A stretch of DNA of 64,000 nucleotides, from the NCBI GenBank assembly GCA_036346275.1, contig CM070723.1, forward strand, positions 4,650,001 through 4,714,000, read 5' to 3'. Below, piece by piece: positions 1-10,036 of this stretch. The notes beneath the pieces were generated by a model. That model was not told the origin of the DNA. It made no database searches and worked only from the letters and a program-made list of their open reading frames with translations. Every line of letters begins with the position of its first letter. The first letter of the stretch is position 1. Both the position numbers and the translations under genes were made by a program. The stretch is from Otatea glauca (taxonomy: Eukaryota > Streptophyta > Magnoliopsida > Poales > Poaceae).

Positions 1-589
1 TATGCCATCATGATCTTTGTTGGAACAACTGTAGCATCACTCTGATCATTATGTTTCTTAAGTTGTTAGAGATCATTATGATCCTTATGCTATTAGCTGA
101 CACTTGTTTTCCAGGGCATAAGACACACTTGTAAAAAAAAAGAGAAAAGAGGTAAAGAGAGATCATGTACAGGAAATCTTAATGCATGTATACTGCCCCC
201 TCATTGCATTTCAAACTTCACTATCACAGTCTGAATTCTTCATCGAAGATTTTTAGCTCTGTTCCTACTTTCTTTACAATTAGCAGTTGTTTTTTGCACT
301 CGTAGAGTTGTATGACTTGTGTAGTTATTTCACAAGCTCATTGAGAATTTTTTAGAGCAAATTCCCTGCATTTAAGTATAACGATGTGATTCTACACAAT
401 ACAAACGTTTGATGATTCTACACAATAAAAACGTTTGCATTTTCAGCTATTGTTGTAGTCTGTCCTGCTCTTTCCTCCATCTTATCCTCTCCGTTTTACG
501 CCGTCGCAACAAGTGGTTTCTTTAAGAACTTGGTCCAAGCTAACTTTGCCTTTATTTTCAATTTGTTTATTTCTTCACATCTACGTCAG
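1..589. other. left-edge region without a recognised gene
   Basis: AT-rich DNA with no convincing long reading frame. The last part (about 540-589) is a pyrimidine-rich tract ending in CAG and looks like the 3' end of an intron leading into the short exon at 590. I see no other feature. Confidence 0.3.
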
Positions 590-714
590 AAGAAAACAAG
601 TTGGATCAGTACATGGTTATTCTTATCTGCACAAACGATTTGAGCATTCGGAACAATCGAGCGGAGAAGCTGCAAAAGATGCATTTGTTAGATTATTATG
701 GGGCTGACCCATAA
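590..714 (+). CDS. candidate last exon of an unidentified host gene, 3' end altered by a copia insertion
   Basis: After a pyrimidine-rich tract and CAG acceptor ending at 589, an open frame reads EENKLDQYMVILICTND, then SIRNNRAEKLQKMH. I do not recognise the family. The frame runs into the copia LTR that starts at 686 and stops inside it at 712-714, which replaces the tail with LLDYYGADP. Joining the flank to the DNA after the element (from 6975) would instead give MHVPL and a stop. The upstream exons lie outside the window or are not visible. The exon call rests only on the acceptor-like tract, the open frame and the neat stop in the reconstructed flank, so it could be chance. Confidence 0.3.
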
Positions 715-1292
715 TTAATTTAATAGAAATTCCAAAAGGCCCATTAAAATACTAGGAGTCATTAAATTGGTTTAATACCATACGGAAAGTTGGGAGAAGT
801 TTTCCTCAACTTAAATAGTTGAGTTGTGTATCTCTCAATTAGAAAAGTGAAAAAGGGAAAAGGCGGTGCCGCACGCGCGCCGTGCCGAGCCATGGCGTGT
901 GCGAGTGCTAGTGCTAGTGCGAGTCGAGTCGAGCCCGTGCGCGGCGCAGGCCAGTCCGGACGTGATGTGCTGGGCGGGAAGCGGTTTGTTTTGTCTTTTC
1001 AGTGATTAATGTGGCCGGTTTATGACTAACGGACGTCTTGATAGTAGCGGAGGGAGCAGGTCTCCGAAACCTCGTCCTTCTTGAGATCTTGCTCGAGATA
1101 GAAGGCCGATAAGGTTTTTGGGAAGCGTACCACGCGACTGCTCAAGTTTTTGTCCCGACCAGAAGCACCGGCGTCGGAAGGAGCCCTTCTGCACTGTATC
1201 AACCTCTCCACTGCACCAAAGGCTTCTCTGCGACAACCTGTGATCCTCTACACCGACCGTCATGACGAACAACAATGAGCAAGTCATTGTTT

Positions 1293-1327
<35 letters not shown>

Positions 1328-1528
1328 ATGGTGGCACCGGCTCAAGGGTATACTCTCTTATACCATATTTTTATCGTGTTGATTTCTTGTTCATTAGCCT
1401 TTGTGTTTGAGATAGATAGATTGTTATCTAGTACCTTTGGCTTTGAACTAGAATTGTGCAAATGTTTAATCATGATTTACATAATTTTGTGGATTAAAAT
1501 ATTGAGAAAATTCCTAATATTTCCAAAA
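686..1528 (+). repeat. left (5') LTR of the copia element
   Basis: It aligns with the right LTR at 5989-6974 from the first base to the shared AATATTTCC near the end. It is about 140 bp shorter. Compared with the right copy it lacks the stretch between GACGTCTTGAT (about 1032-1042) and AGTAGCGGAGG, which in the right LTR carries the TATA box. It also carries its own short block around 1240-1330 with repeated TGTGCC hexamers. The exact 3' boundary is blurred (TTCCAAAA here against TTCCAACA on the right). Confidence 0.9.
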
Positions 1529-1562
1529 ATCCAAAAACCTTATTCTAGGAATTTTACAATTC

Positions 1563-2447
1563 TTGGTTTTTTGCGCGCTTAAGTTAAATTGTATTTGTGG
1601 CGCAAATTACAAGCGTTGGCGCGTCAAGATGATTCTGTGGTTGACTGTCATGAACGTGTATCACGTTGCGCAAGGCAAGCCACAGCCTGAGGGTGGGCTC
1701 TCTCCTGAGCAGGAGAGTGCCTTCACGACTGCGGATAACTTGTTTAGAGGCGTCGTGATTAGTGTTCTCGGAGAAAATCTTATTGATGTATATATGATTT
1801 TGCCAAGTGGTAAAGAAATGTGGGATGCACTTGAGGCAAAATTCGGAGTCTCTGACGCGGGTAGTGAACTCTATGTTATGGAGCAGTTTCATAACTACAA
1901 GATGGTTGATGACCATTCTGTAGTAGAACAGGCTCATGAGGTTCAAGTCTTTGCAAAAGAACTTGAGAATTTTACATGTGCATTGCCCGACAAGTTTGTG
2001 GCGGGATGCATTATTGCGAAGCTGCCACCTTCTTGGAGGGATTTTGCCACTACTCTAAAACATAAGAGACAAGAGTTCAGCGTTGCTGGTCTCATTGGGT
2101 CTTTAGATGTTGAGGAGAAAGCGAGGGCAAAAGATACATGTAGGAAAGGAAGTTCTAGTGCCAATGTGGTACAAAAGAAAACCTTTCAATTCAACAAGAA
2201 GAATAAAAATAAGTCTGAAAAGTCCGAGAACAAGAACAAGGCCGCTCAAACTACTAGCTTCAAGAAGAAGAAGAATAAAGGAAAGGGAAACTGCTTTGTT
2301 TGTAATGGTACTGATCATTGGGCAAATGATTGCCCTGATCGTAAAGACAATAAGCGAAAAAGTCCGCTAACGTTGTTATTGGTAATCGAGGAGGAACATC
2401 CGGGTATGTTTCAATACCTACCGTTCTATCGGTATGTCGTTCACTGA
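1563..2447 (+). pseudogene. gag: copia gag (capsid/nucleocapsid) polyprotein region
   Basis: Encodes the structural protein that packages retrotransposon RNA. The recognisable homology starts near 1605 (YKRWRVKMILWL), so the first residues of the open frame are probably fortuitous. The middle resembles the copia-type gag domain (UBN2 family), with EMWDALEAKFG and LPPSWRDFATTLKH. A lysine-rich stretch is followed by a canonical CX2CX4HX4C zinc knuckle near 2291-2335 (CFVCNGTDHWANDC). The frame then drifts and stops at 2447, where a full polyprotein would continue into protease. It is intact enough to be recognised but is cut off from pol. Confidence 0.85.
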
Positions 2448-2597
2448 TTGGTGGATTGACACGGAGGCCAATATACATGTTTGTCCGACAGATCCTTATT
2501 CTCTTCTTACCAGAGTCGAGGGCTACCTCGTGTTGATGGGGAATGGGTCGCAGCATTTGTATGCGTGGAGTCGCACGATTGACTTGAAGTTTACTTG
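2436..2597 (+). pseudogene. copia aspartic protease remnant
   Basis: A short frame carries WWIDTEANIHVC where copia proteases have the active-site D-S/T-G-A triplet, so Gly is replaced by Glu. The frame continues to a TGA at 2595-2597, far short of a full protease, and the following DNA shifts frame. It lies between gag and integrase as expected. The active site and reading frame are both damaged, so this is a relic. Confidence 0.7.
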
Positions 2598-3984
2598 AGC
2601 AAAGTCGTGCGGCGAGAGCGTGCATCACGTGCCGTGATAAATAAAAACCTTGTCAGCGGGTCTCTATTGTATAGAGATGGTTTTAAGTTAGTTTTTGAAT
2701 CCAATAAATGTGTTGTTTCTAAAATTGGAACTTTTATTGGAAAAGGCTACGAGAGCGGAAGCTTATTCCGCTTGTCTATAATGGACATGAATAAAATTGT
2801 AAATCATGTTTGTAATCATGAGACTGATGTTTGGCATTCACGACTTTGTCATATTAATCTTGGTTGCATGATGCGGGTTAGCCAATATGAATTTAATCCC
2901 AAAATTTACCCAAGTCAAAGGTTCTAAGTTTCAAGTATGTGTGCAATCTAAGCAACCTCGTAAGCCTCACAAGGCAGCTGAGGCGAGAAACTTGGCACCG
3001 TTAGAACTAGTTCATACCGATTTACGCGAGATGAATGGGGAGTTGACAAAGGGTGGTAAGAGGTATTTCATGACTTTGATTGACGATTCTACTAGATATT
3101 GCTATGTGTATTTATTAAAGTCAAAAGATGAGGCTTTTCGCTATTTTAAGATCTATAAAGCTGAAGCTGAGAACCAATTTGAGAGAAAAATCAAATGGGT
3201 TAGGTCAGATCGTGGTGGAGAATACTTTTCTAGTGAGTTTAATTTATTCTGCAAGGAACATGGAATAATCCATGAGAGGACGCCTCTCTATTCGCCCCAA
3301 TCAAACGGAGTTGCCGAAAGAAAGAACCATACTCTAACTGAGATGGTTAACGCCATGTTAGAAACAGCGGGACTTTCCAAGGAATGGTGGGGTAAGGCTA
3401 TATTGACTGCTTGTCATGTCCTAAACAGGGTTCCTACAAAGAATAAAGAAATCACACCATTCGAGGAATGGGAGAGGAAAAGATTAAATTTCTCTTATTT
3501 ACGTACTTGGGGCTGTTTAGCTAAGGTCAATGTGCCTATCCCAAAGAAGCGTAAACTTGGACCAAAAACCGTTGATTGTGTCTTTATTGGTTATGCTCTT
3601 CACAGCATTGGATATAGGTTCTTAATAGTGAAATCTGGAATACCTGATATGAGTGAAGGTACAATTTTAGAGTCCAATGATGCCACATTCTTTGAGGACT
3701 TATTCCCTATGAAAGAGACACTTAGCTCATCTAACCAAGAATCAACCTTCTCTCCTAAACCTTCCACTCCTATACAAATTGAGCCCACTTTTGAGGAAAA
3801 TCCAATAGATAAGGACAATGAAGTAACTCGTAAGAGTAAGAGACTAAGGACTGCAAAGTCTTTTGGTGATGACTTCATTGTATATCTAGTGGATGATAAT
3901 CCAAAAACCATTGAGGAGGCTTATTCATCTCGGGGCGTTATTTGTTGGAGGAAGCGGTCCAGAGTGAGATGGATTCCATCTTGA
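2595..3984 (+). pseudogene. copia integrase with GAG-pre-integrase domain, frameshifted
   Basis: Integrase inserts retrotransposon DNA into the host genome. The first part (2595-2927) holds the pre-integrase zinc-binding region, with DVWHSRLCHINLGCM. After a frame change near 2890 the core follows at 2887-3984. The catalytic triad is visible: Asp in LVHTDLREM, Asp in RSDRGGEYF and Glu in GVAERKNHT. The linker KKRKLGPKTVDCVFIGYA is typical of the copia integrase C-terminal region. The frame shifts again before RT, whose frame overlaps from 3942. The core looks well preserved, but the polyprotein is broken on both sides. Confidence 0.88.
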
Positions 3985-5441
3985 GCAATGGAACTTGGGA
4001 AGTTGTTGATCGTCCATATGGATGTAAACCTGTAGGATGTAAGTGGGTGTTCAAGAAAAAGCTGAGGCCTGATGGTACGATTGAAAAGTACAAGGCAAGG
4101 CTTGTAGCCAAGGGTTATACCCAGAAAGAAGACGAGGACTTCTTTGATACTTACTCACCTGTTGCCAGATTGACCACTATTAGAGTACTACTATATTTGG
4201 CTGCCTCCTACGGTCTGATCGTTCATCAAATGAACGTAAAGACGGCTTTCCTTAATGGAGAGTTGGAAGAGGAAATCTATATGGATCAGCCTGATGGATT
4301 TGTAGTAAAGGATCATGAAGGAAAAGTGTGTAGGTTGTTGAAATCTTTGTATGGCCTTAAACAAACACCTAAGCAGTGGCACGAGAAGTTTGACAGAACT
4401 TTTACATCTGCCGGCTTTGTTGTGAATGAAGCTGACAAATGTGTGTATTACCGCTATGGTGGGGATGAAGGGGTGATTCTATGTCTGTATGTTGATGACA
4501 TACTGATCTTTGGGACGAACCTTAATGTGATTAAGGAAGTCAAGGATTTCTTGTCCGAAAACTTTGAAATGAAAGATTTGGGAGTAGCGGATGTCATCTT
4601 AAACATTAAACTGTTAAGAAAATGTGACAGTGGGATTACTCTTGAGCAGTCCCATTATGTGGAAAAGGTGTTGAGTCGCTTTGGCTATAGCGATTGCAAA
4701 CCTGCTCCAACGCCGTATGATCCAAGTGTGCTATTACGAAAGAACCAACGAATAGCAAAGGATCAATTGAGATATTCCCAAATCATTGGTTCACTGATGT
4801 ATTTAGCTAATGCAACGAGGCCTGATATCTCGTTTGCTGTGAGCAAACTAAGCCGGTTTGTTTCAAACCCGGGAGATGATCATTGGCATGCTCTTGAGAG
4901 AGTAATGCGCTATCTAAAAGGGACATCAAGTTATGGAATTCACTATATTGGGTACCCTAGGGTACTTGAGGGTTATAGTGATTCAAACTGGATATCTGAT
5001 GCTGATGAAATAAAAGCCATAAGTAGATATGTGTTCATATTGGATGGTGGAGCTGTTTCCTGGAAGTCTTGCAAGCAGACCATCTTAACGAGGTCTACAA
5101 TGGAAGCAGAACTCACAGCATTAGATATCGCCACTATGGAAGCCGACTGGCTGCGTGAACTTGTGATGGACTTACCGGTGGTTGAGAAATTGGTGCCTGC
5201 TATCCTTTTGAACTGTGACAACCAGATAGTGATTGTCAAGGTGAACAGTTCTAAGGATAATATGAAGTCATCAAGGCACGTTGAGAGGCGGTTGAAGCCT
5301 GTCAGGAAAATGAGAAACTTCGGAGTTATAGCGTTGGACTATGTCCAGACGACTAAAAACTTGGCAGATCCTTTTACAAAGGGACTATCACGGAATGTGA
5401 TAGATGAAGCATCGAGGGAGATGGGCTTGAGACCCACATAA
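3942..5441 (+). pseudogene. copia reverse transcriptase and RNase H
   Basis: A 499-codon open frame covers the copia-type RT domain (RVT_2) and RNase H. Visible landmarks are WVFKKKLRPDG and KARLVAKGYTQ, the start of the palm (MNVKTAFLNGELEEEIYM), the polymerase YVDDIL box near 4490-4505, and an RNase H start at EGYSDSNW. It ends MGLRPT at 5441. The domain is uninterrupted, but it is out of frame with integrase, so it is no longer translated as part of a full polyprotein. Confidence 0.92.
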
Positions 5442-5979
5442 AGTCATGTCTTAGTGGTAACTCATCCTATGTGATCGGAGATCTCGTGAATTAGGATGTT
5501 GAGACAAGCTAGTGACTGGCTGAGAGGAGAGTACCTTTTGTACTTAGCCCTCTCCGTTTGAGATGCAATAACTCTTCTATTCTGTATGACAGGTTGGTTA
5601 TACCTTAATGTATTCCGAGTGGCTTTGATAAGTAGAAATGTTGTCCTACAGAACATCTTATGAGGAATACACCTATATGAGTTCGACTGCTAGTCACAGT
5701 CTATGAGATTGGGTGATCTCTAGAGGCTCATGAAAGGCCAAGGAGTATGACTTATAAGCTCCAAAGCGAGGGGATGCATTTAGCGACCTAGTATCGATAA
5801 AGGACTTTGGTGAAACTTGCTCGCACAAAGCTGTCAATTCAAGGCATAGTCTATTGTTCAGTTGTGGATGAGTGTAACCTTTGTTCTAGGTGGAAGTTCA
5901 ACTTAACAGTCTCCATCGAAAAACTGGTATATCAAACTACATTGGAACTGAGTGTATTTCAAATGTACCTTTGAAATTT
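5442..5979 (+). other. 3' untranslated region of the copia element
   Basis: Non-coding DNA between the RNase H stop and the polypurine tract. I see no open frame of note. Its position and length are normal for the element. Confidence 0.6.
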
Positions 5980-5988
5980 GGTGGGGAT
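5980..5988 (+). other. polypurine tract of the copia element
   Basis: GGTGGGGAT lies directly before the right LTR (TGTTAGA at 5989). This is the usual place and composition for the plus-strand primer of copia reverse transcription. Confidence 0.75.
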
Positions 5989-6974
5989 TGTTAGATTATT
6001 ATGAGGCTGGCCCATAATTAATTTAATAGAAATTCCAAAAGGCCCATTAAAATACTAGGAGTCATGAAATTGGTTTAGTACCATACGGGAAGTTGGGAGA
6101 AGTTTTCCTCAACTTAAATAGTTGAGTTGTGTGTCTCTCAATTAGAAAAGTGGAAAAGGGAAAATGCGGTGCCACGCGCGCCGAGCCGAGCCGAGCTGTG
6201 GCGTGGCTTGGCGTGTCGCGAAGTCGAGTCGAGCACGTCTTGCGACGCGAGCGATCCGGACGTGATGTTTGGCGGGAAAGTCGTTTGTTTTGCCGTTTGA
6301 TGATTAATGTGGCGGTTTATGACCGATGAATCGCCGTCGATTACTAGTAATGACGTCTTGATGGAGTCAGTTACTAGTAATGGACGTCTTGATGGCCTCC
6401 TACGAATCACCGTCAGTTACTCTGCCGCAAGCCTATATAAGGAGGGCAGCGGCTGTGCCTTTCTCCATCTGCTGGCTCCCACCTGAGTTCTCCCGCAATA
6501 CTCCATTGTTCCATCTGTAGCACTGCTTTGCTTGTCTCTCCACCTCCGTTTTCTTGCGCGCACAAGTAGCGGAGGGAGCAGGTCTCCGAAACCTCGTCCT
6601 TCTTGAGATCTTGCTCGAGATAGAAGGCCGATAAGGTTTTTGGGAAGCGTACCACGCGACTGCTCAAGTTTTTGTCCCGACCAGAAGCACCGGCGTCGGA
6701 AGGAACCCTTCTGCACTGCATCAACCTCTCCACTGCACCAAAGGCTTCTCTGCGACCGCCTGTGACTGTGCCTATGGTGGCACCGGCTCAAGGGTATACT
6801 CTCTTATACCATATTTTTATCGTGTTGATTTTTTGTTCATTAGCCTTTGCGTTTGAGATAGATAGATTATTATCTAGTACTTTTAGTTTTGAACTAGAAT
6901 TGTGCAAATATTTAATCATGATTTACATAATTTTGTGGATTAAAATATTGAGAAAATTCCTAATATTTCCAACA
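5989..6974 (+). repeat. right (3') LTR of the copia element
   Basis: A 986-bp LTR from TGTTAGATT to TTTCCAACA. It carries the core promoter missing from the left LTR and a local duplication of ATTACTAGTAATG...GACGTCTTGATGG near 6330-6390. It is followed at once by GCATG, the likely target-site duplicate. Confidence 0.93.
6434..6440 (+). promoter_or_regulatory. TATA box of the copia LTR promoter
   Basis: TATATAA in the context GCCTATATAAGGAGG, about one third into the right LTR, where the U3 core promoter is expected. The left LTR has lost this block. Confidence 0.65.
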
Positions 6975-7849
6975 GCATGTACCATTATAGGGTTGTTAAT
7001 GATCTGTCTTTAGTTTGTTATTAGTATATTTTAAGGGTACACTAGTTTATCATAATTGGTTTATTCTTCGTAATCACTCACTATTTCTGGTTCAGAGTAA
7101 TAGACGCAGCCATGCTTGGTGGTTTGCGCTGCTTGATTGGGAAAACAATGTTCAAATCAAGTGTGCTTCTGAATATTGAAGATGATTTGGCAGTGGATTT
7201 CTTGTCCTGGCTCAGTCTCAAATTCTATTTTGATTAATCGCCCGATGAGTTGCGGAAGCAGATAGAGTCACGAGCTCACACTGTCGCGCCCGTACGTTGC
7301 TTCTGAATCGATCTTCTCGAGGGAAACGCCTCAGGTTCATATATATCTCTACTTGCTAAATTTTGGCACGATAATCTGGCAATCTTAAGCTACAAATTGG
7401 ACGCGCTCTCCACAGTGACTGAATTAGAAAATTTTTATTCGGGCGCACACTCCATACGTACAACTCTATAGTCTTATATAATAATTTTATAACATCGTAA
7501 ATCCAATACATACATTTGAAATTTGCTAAAAATACAATATAAATAGTTCTAATGTCTTAAAAATCTCAAATCATTAAAATCAGAACCAATTCAATTAACA
7601 AATTTGATCTATTGAAGAGGTGATTTTGTATTGTAGCACTTTTAAATTTTTTGGGGTGCCGTCTAGACCCGCTCCTGGCTCTCCATATTTAGGACCGGGT
7701 TCGAAAGCATTTCGGTAGAGGTTTATGTATCTCCTGAGGATCACGACGCTTATTTGGAACGCATGAATACTACCTCCATTACATTCGGGAGGTTTCCCAG
7801 CCTCCCGTGCGTTTGAGCCGGGAGGGCACCGGCTCGAGCTGAGCCAGGG
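6975..7849. other. flank right of the copia element, no clear gene
   Basis: It resumes the sequence interrupted by the element. A short open stretch at about 7090-7238 (VIDAAMLGGLRCLIGKT...) ends in TAA. It could be a last-exon fragment, but it has no supporting start or clear splice signal. The remainder is AT-rich with no recognisable gene. Confidence 0.35.
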
Positions 7850-8402
7850 AAAAATTTTTACGTTAGGGTCCTTTTTCGTGAAAAAAAATTACGGATAGAT
7901 CTTTTTTAGGAAAAAAAATTACGGATAAGTCCTTTTTAGAATAGGAAAAATAATATTGCGCTTATATCCTTTATGCGTTTTTAAGCATCGTGTTGAGGTC
8001 CTTTCCTGGAAAAAGGAAATTACGTTTATGTCCTTTTTCGGAAAAAAAAAATATGTCAGGGTCTTTTTTTTGAAAGACAAAGCAAGTTGCATTTATGTCC
8101 TTTATGCGTTTTAGATCATCGCATTTAGGTCCTTTTTCGGAAAAAAGAAACTGTTTTGCTCCTTTTGCGGGGAAAAAAGGAAATGCGTTTATATCCTTTT
8201 TGCCGTTTTTTACGTGCGTAGCGGCGGTCGCGGCGTGGCGCGCCACATTGACTCATCTACCGTTTTTTTCTTCGAAAATGAACTTTTGTTTTAGCGAATT
8301 CACAGATCCTTCGTGAGAGGACTCCGAATATCGCGTGTTTTCTCGATTTGCTCGCGTGAGGAGCGTCGGTCGCGATGTGGCACGCCGTGGTCGCTTATCT
8401 AG
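7850..8402 (+). mobile_element. Helitron-like non-autonomous unit 1 with GGTCCTTTTTCGG repeats
   Basis: About 350 bp of degenerate units of the form TTACGTTTAGGTCCTTTTTCGG followed by a run of A, then CGTGTTTTCTCGATTTGCTC and a GC-rich segment ending TTATCTAG at 8402. The last 100 bp match the end of the unit at 23.3-23.96 kb closely. The terminal hairpin is partly decayed here. No protein is encoded. The left border is not clear. Confidence 0.45.
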
Positions 8403-10036
8403 CATATTCTATAGAAATAGGTGTCTGGATGGGTGCAGGAAGCTCAGGAATTTTAGAGGAAACAGTAATCGCATTTGTCTGCTCGGCTAGGTAAAAAATC
8501 GTTTTAAGCCGCTCACTGAAACGTTTTCCTTTGTTTTTATAGGATTGCTACAGTAATCATTTGGGTTTCTTTGGAACCCATGTAGTTTTCTGCAGAATAC
8601 CTGTGAATTCGTACGGCATGTCTGCGCTCCAAGTACACTTTTGGCCATGTTGTACATGGCATCATCGTACTGCGGGTGTCCATTGCCGCATAGAGAATTG
8701 AGATCCAATACAGTTTCAAAGGGAGTACTACTTAAGCAATTGTATGTGGAGCAAATCACTGCAGCAACATATTATTGGACGATCCAGATCGTTCGTTGAT
8801 TCGATGGGACGATCCTAAGATACATAAATGACTTAAGTTGCACTTAGAGGTGGAAATCGAGCGAAATCCTTATTTTTTCGAGCTTTTCTAAAATTGACAT
8901 AGTTTGATTTAAAATTGTTTTATTTATAGTTTATAAGTATTTTTAGAATCGAGTTAACGAGCCCAGCCAGAGCAAAATCCAATTTCAGAATTGACTCATT
9001 TCAATATTTAAGCAATAAACAAGTATAATCAAAGTAATTTTGAACAGAGCCAACGAGCCCACCAATATCTTTTTTTTCCGAGCACTAGTTGCACTCCCCT
9101 ATGGCGCAGATCCCTTTCCGGATTCACGAAGCATAATTAATTACCTTACCATAGCGTGGGCCCCATCCAGCAGGCACCACCGGTCACTGCTGTGCGGGAT
9201 CCGCCATCTATCTGATTGTTTTCACAGTTCTGTACTTCTACTACTTATCCTGTGTGCGTCGTACTTGCTCGATTTGAAATCTGGGCTTGTTTTGGTGGAT
9301 TTTTTTGGGAGGTAGGGGGTGTTTGAAGGGAATTTTTAGGTGATCGGACCCAAAAGTGGTGGCTTTTCTTGATCAGTGTAGGCTCATGCCTGGCATTTGA
9401 TTGGCATGGAATAATGGAGAATTGGGATTTCTGTGTTTGTGTAGCTCTCTGAGCTGCTGGTTTTGGGTGATTTTGACATTTATGCTGCGCAGATTTGACT
9501 AATAAGCATTAAGCACTGTATGCTTAGAAAACAGCTGTGTTTTATATTATTTTCTATGTGTGTTTTCTATAGGTGTACATCGATTTCATTATGCTTGATT
9601 ATGATCATGTGATAGAGTTTTCTGTCTACGTAACTATAGAATAGCTGATGATTCTTACTTCTTAGTTGATGTTTTTTCTATGTGAGCTATAATTTCGATG
9701 AATTTTGGTCGAGTTATTAGATTGAAAGGCGGCTCCTTTGAAGGATGCTTGCTAGTTTCCTGTGTAGGAGCTTCTTCTTTTCAGAAGATTTGTTTTAGTT
9801 CTTGTGAACAGGCTTGCTTCCGCGGAGACAGACATCAGATATGTTGTTATAGATTTTCAGTCTGGTACTATGGTGTGTTTGTTTGGAGTTAGTATTTTGG
9901 AATTTAGATAAGTTTCTCATCACTTCAATCAAGAATTAGGTTCTAGTTCCTACTTATTTCTGCTTTCTGTGAGATACTATTGTTTGATGGGTTGTTCCCT
10001 TTTTTTTTATCGTTTTGAAGATTGTGGTCGTGAGTG
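8403..10036. other. region upstream of the peptidase gene
   Basis: Mostly AT-rich. Around 9140-9312 it becomes GC-richer (GTGGGCCCCATCC, a GGGCCC-type motif common in plant housekeeping promoters) and then passes into T-rich intron-like DNA. This may be the promoter and non-coding first exon of the peptidase gene at 14124, but I cannot fix a transcription start or donor. An open frame at 8487-8759 on the minus strand shows no recognisable family. Confidence 0.25.

Larger units (their letters stand above)
686..6974 (+). mobile_element. Ty1-copia LTR retrotransposon, complete in layout but decayed
   Basis: A 6.3-kb element with two related LTRs (686-1528 and 5989-6974), each starting TGTTAGATTATTATG; the right one ends AACA. 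Inside lie gag, a protease remnant, integrase, then reverse transcriptase with RNase H. Integrase before RT is diagnostic of Ty1-copia. A polypurine tract precedes the right LTR. The flanks are GCATT (681-685) and GCATG (6975-6979), a 5-bp target duplication with one mismatch. Frames are broken between gag and protease, in protease, before integrase and between integrase and RT, so the copy is non-autonomous. The tRNA primer site after the left LTR is not recognisable. The copia lineage is not assigned. Confidence 0.95.

Noticed and set aside
7090..7240. Short open frame VIDAAMLGGLRCLIGK... ending in TAA
   Set aside because: No start, no clear acceptor and no recognised family; too little to call a gene.
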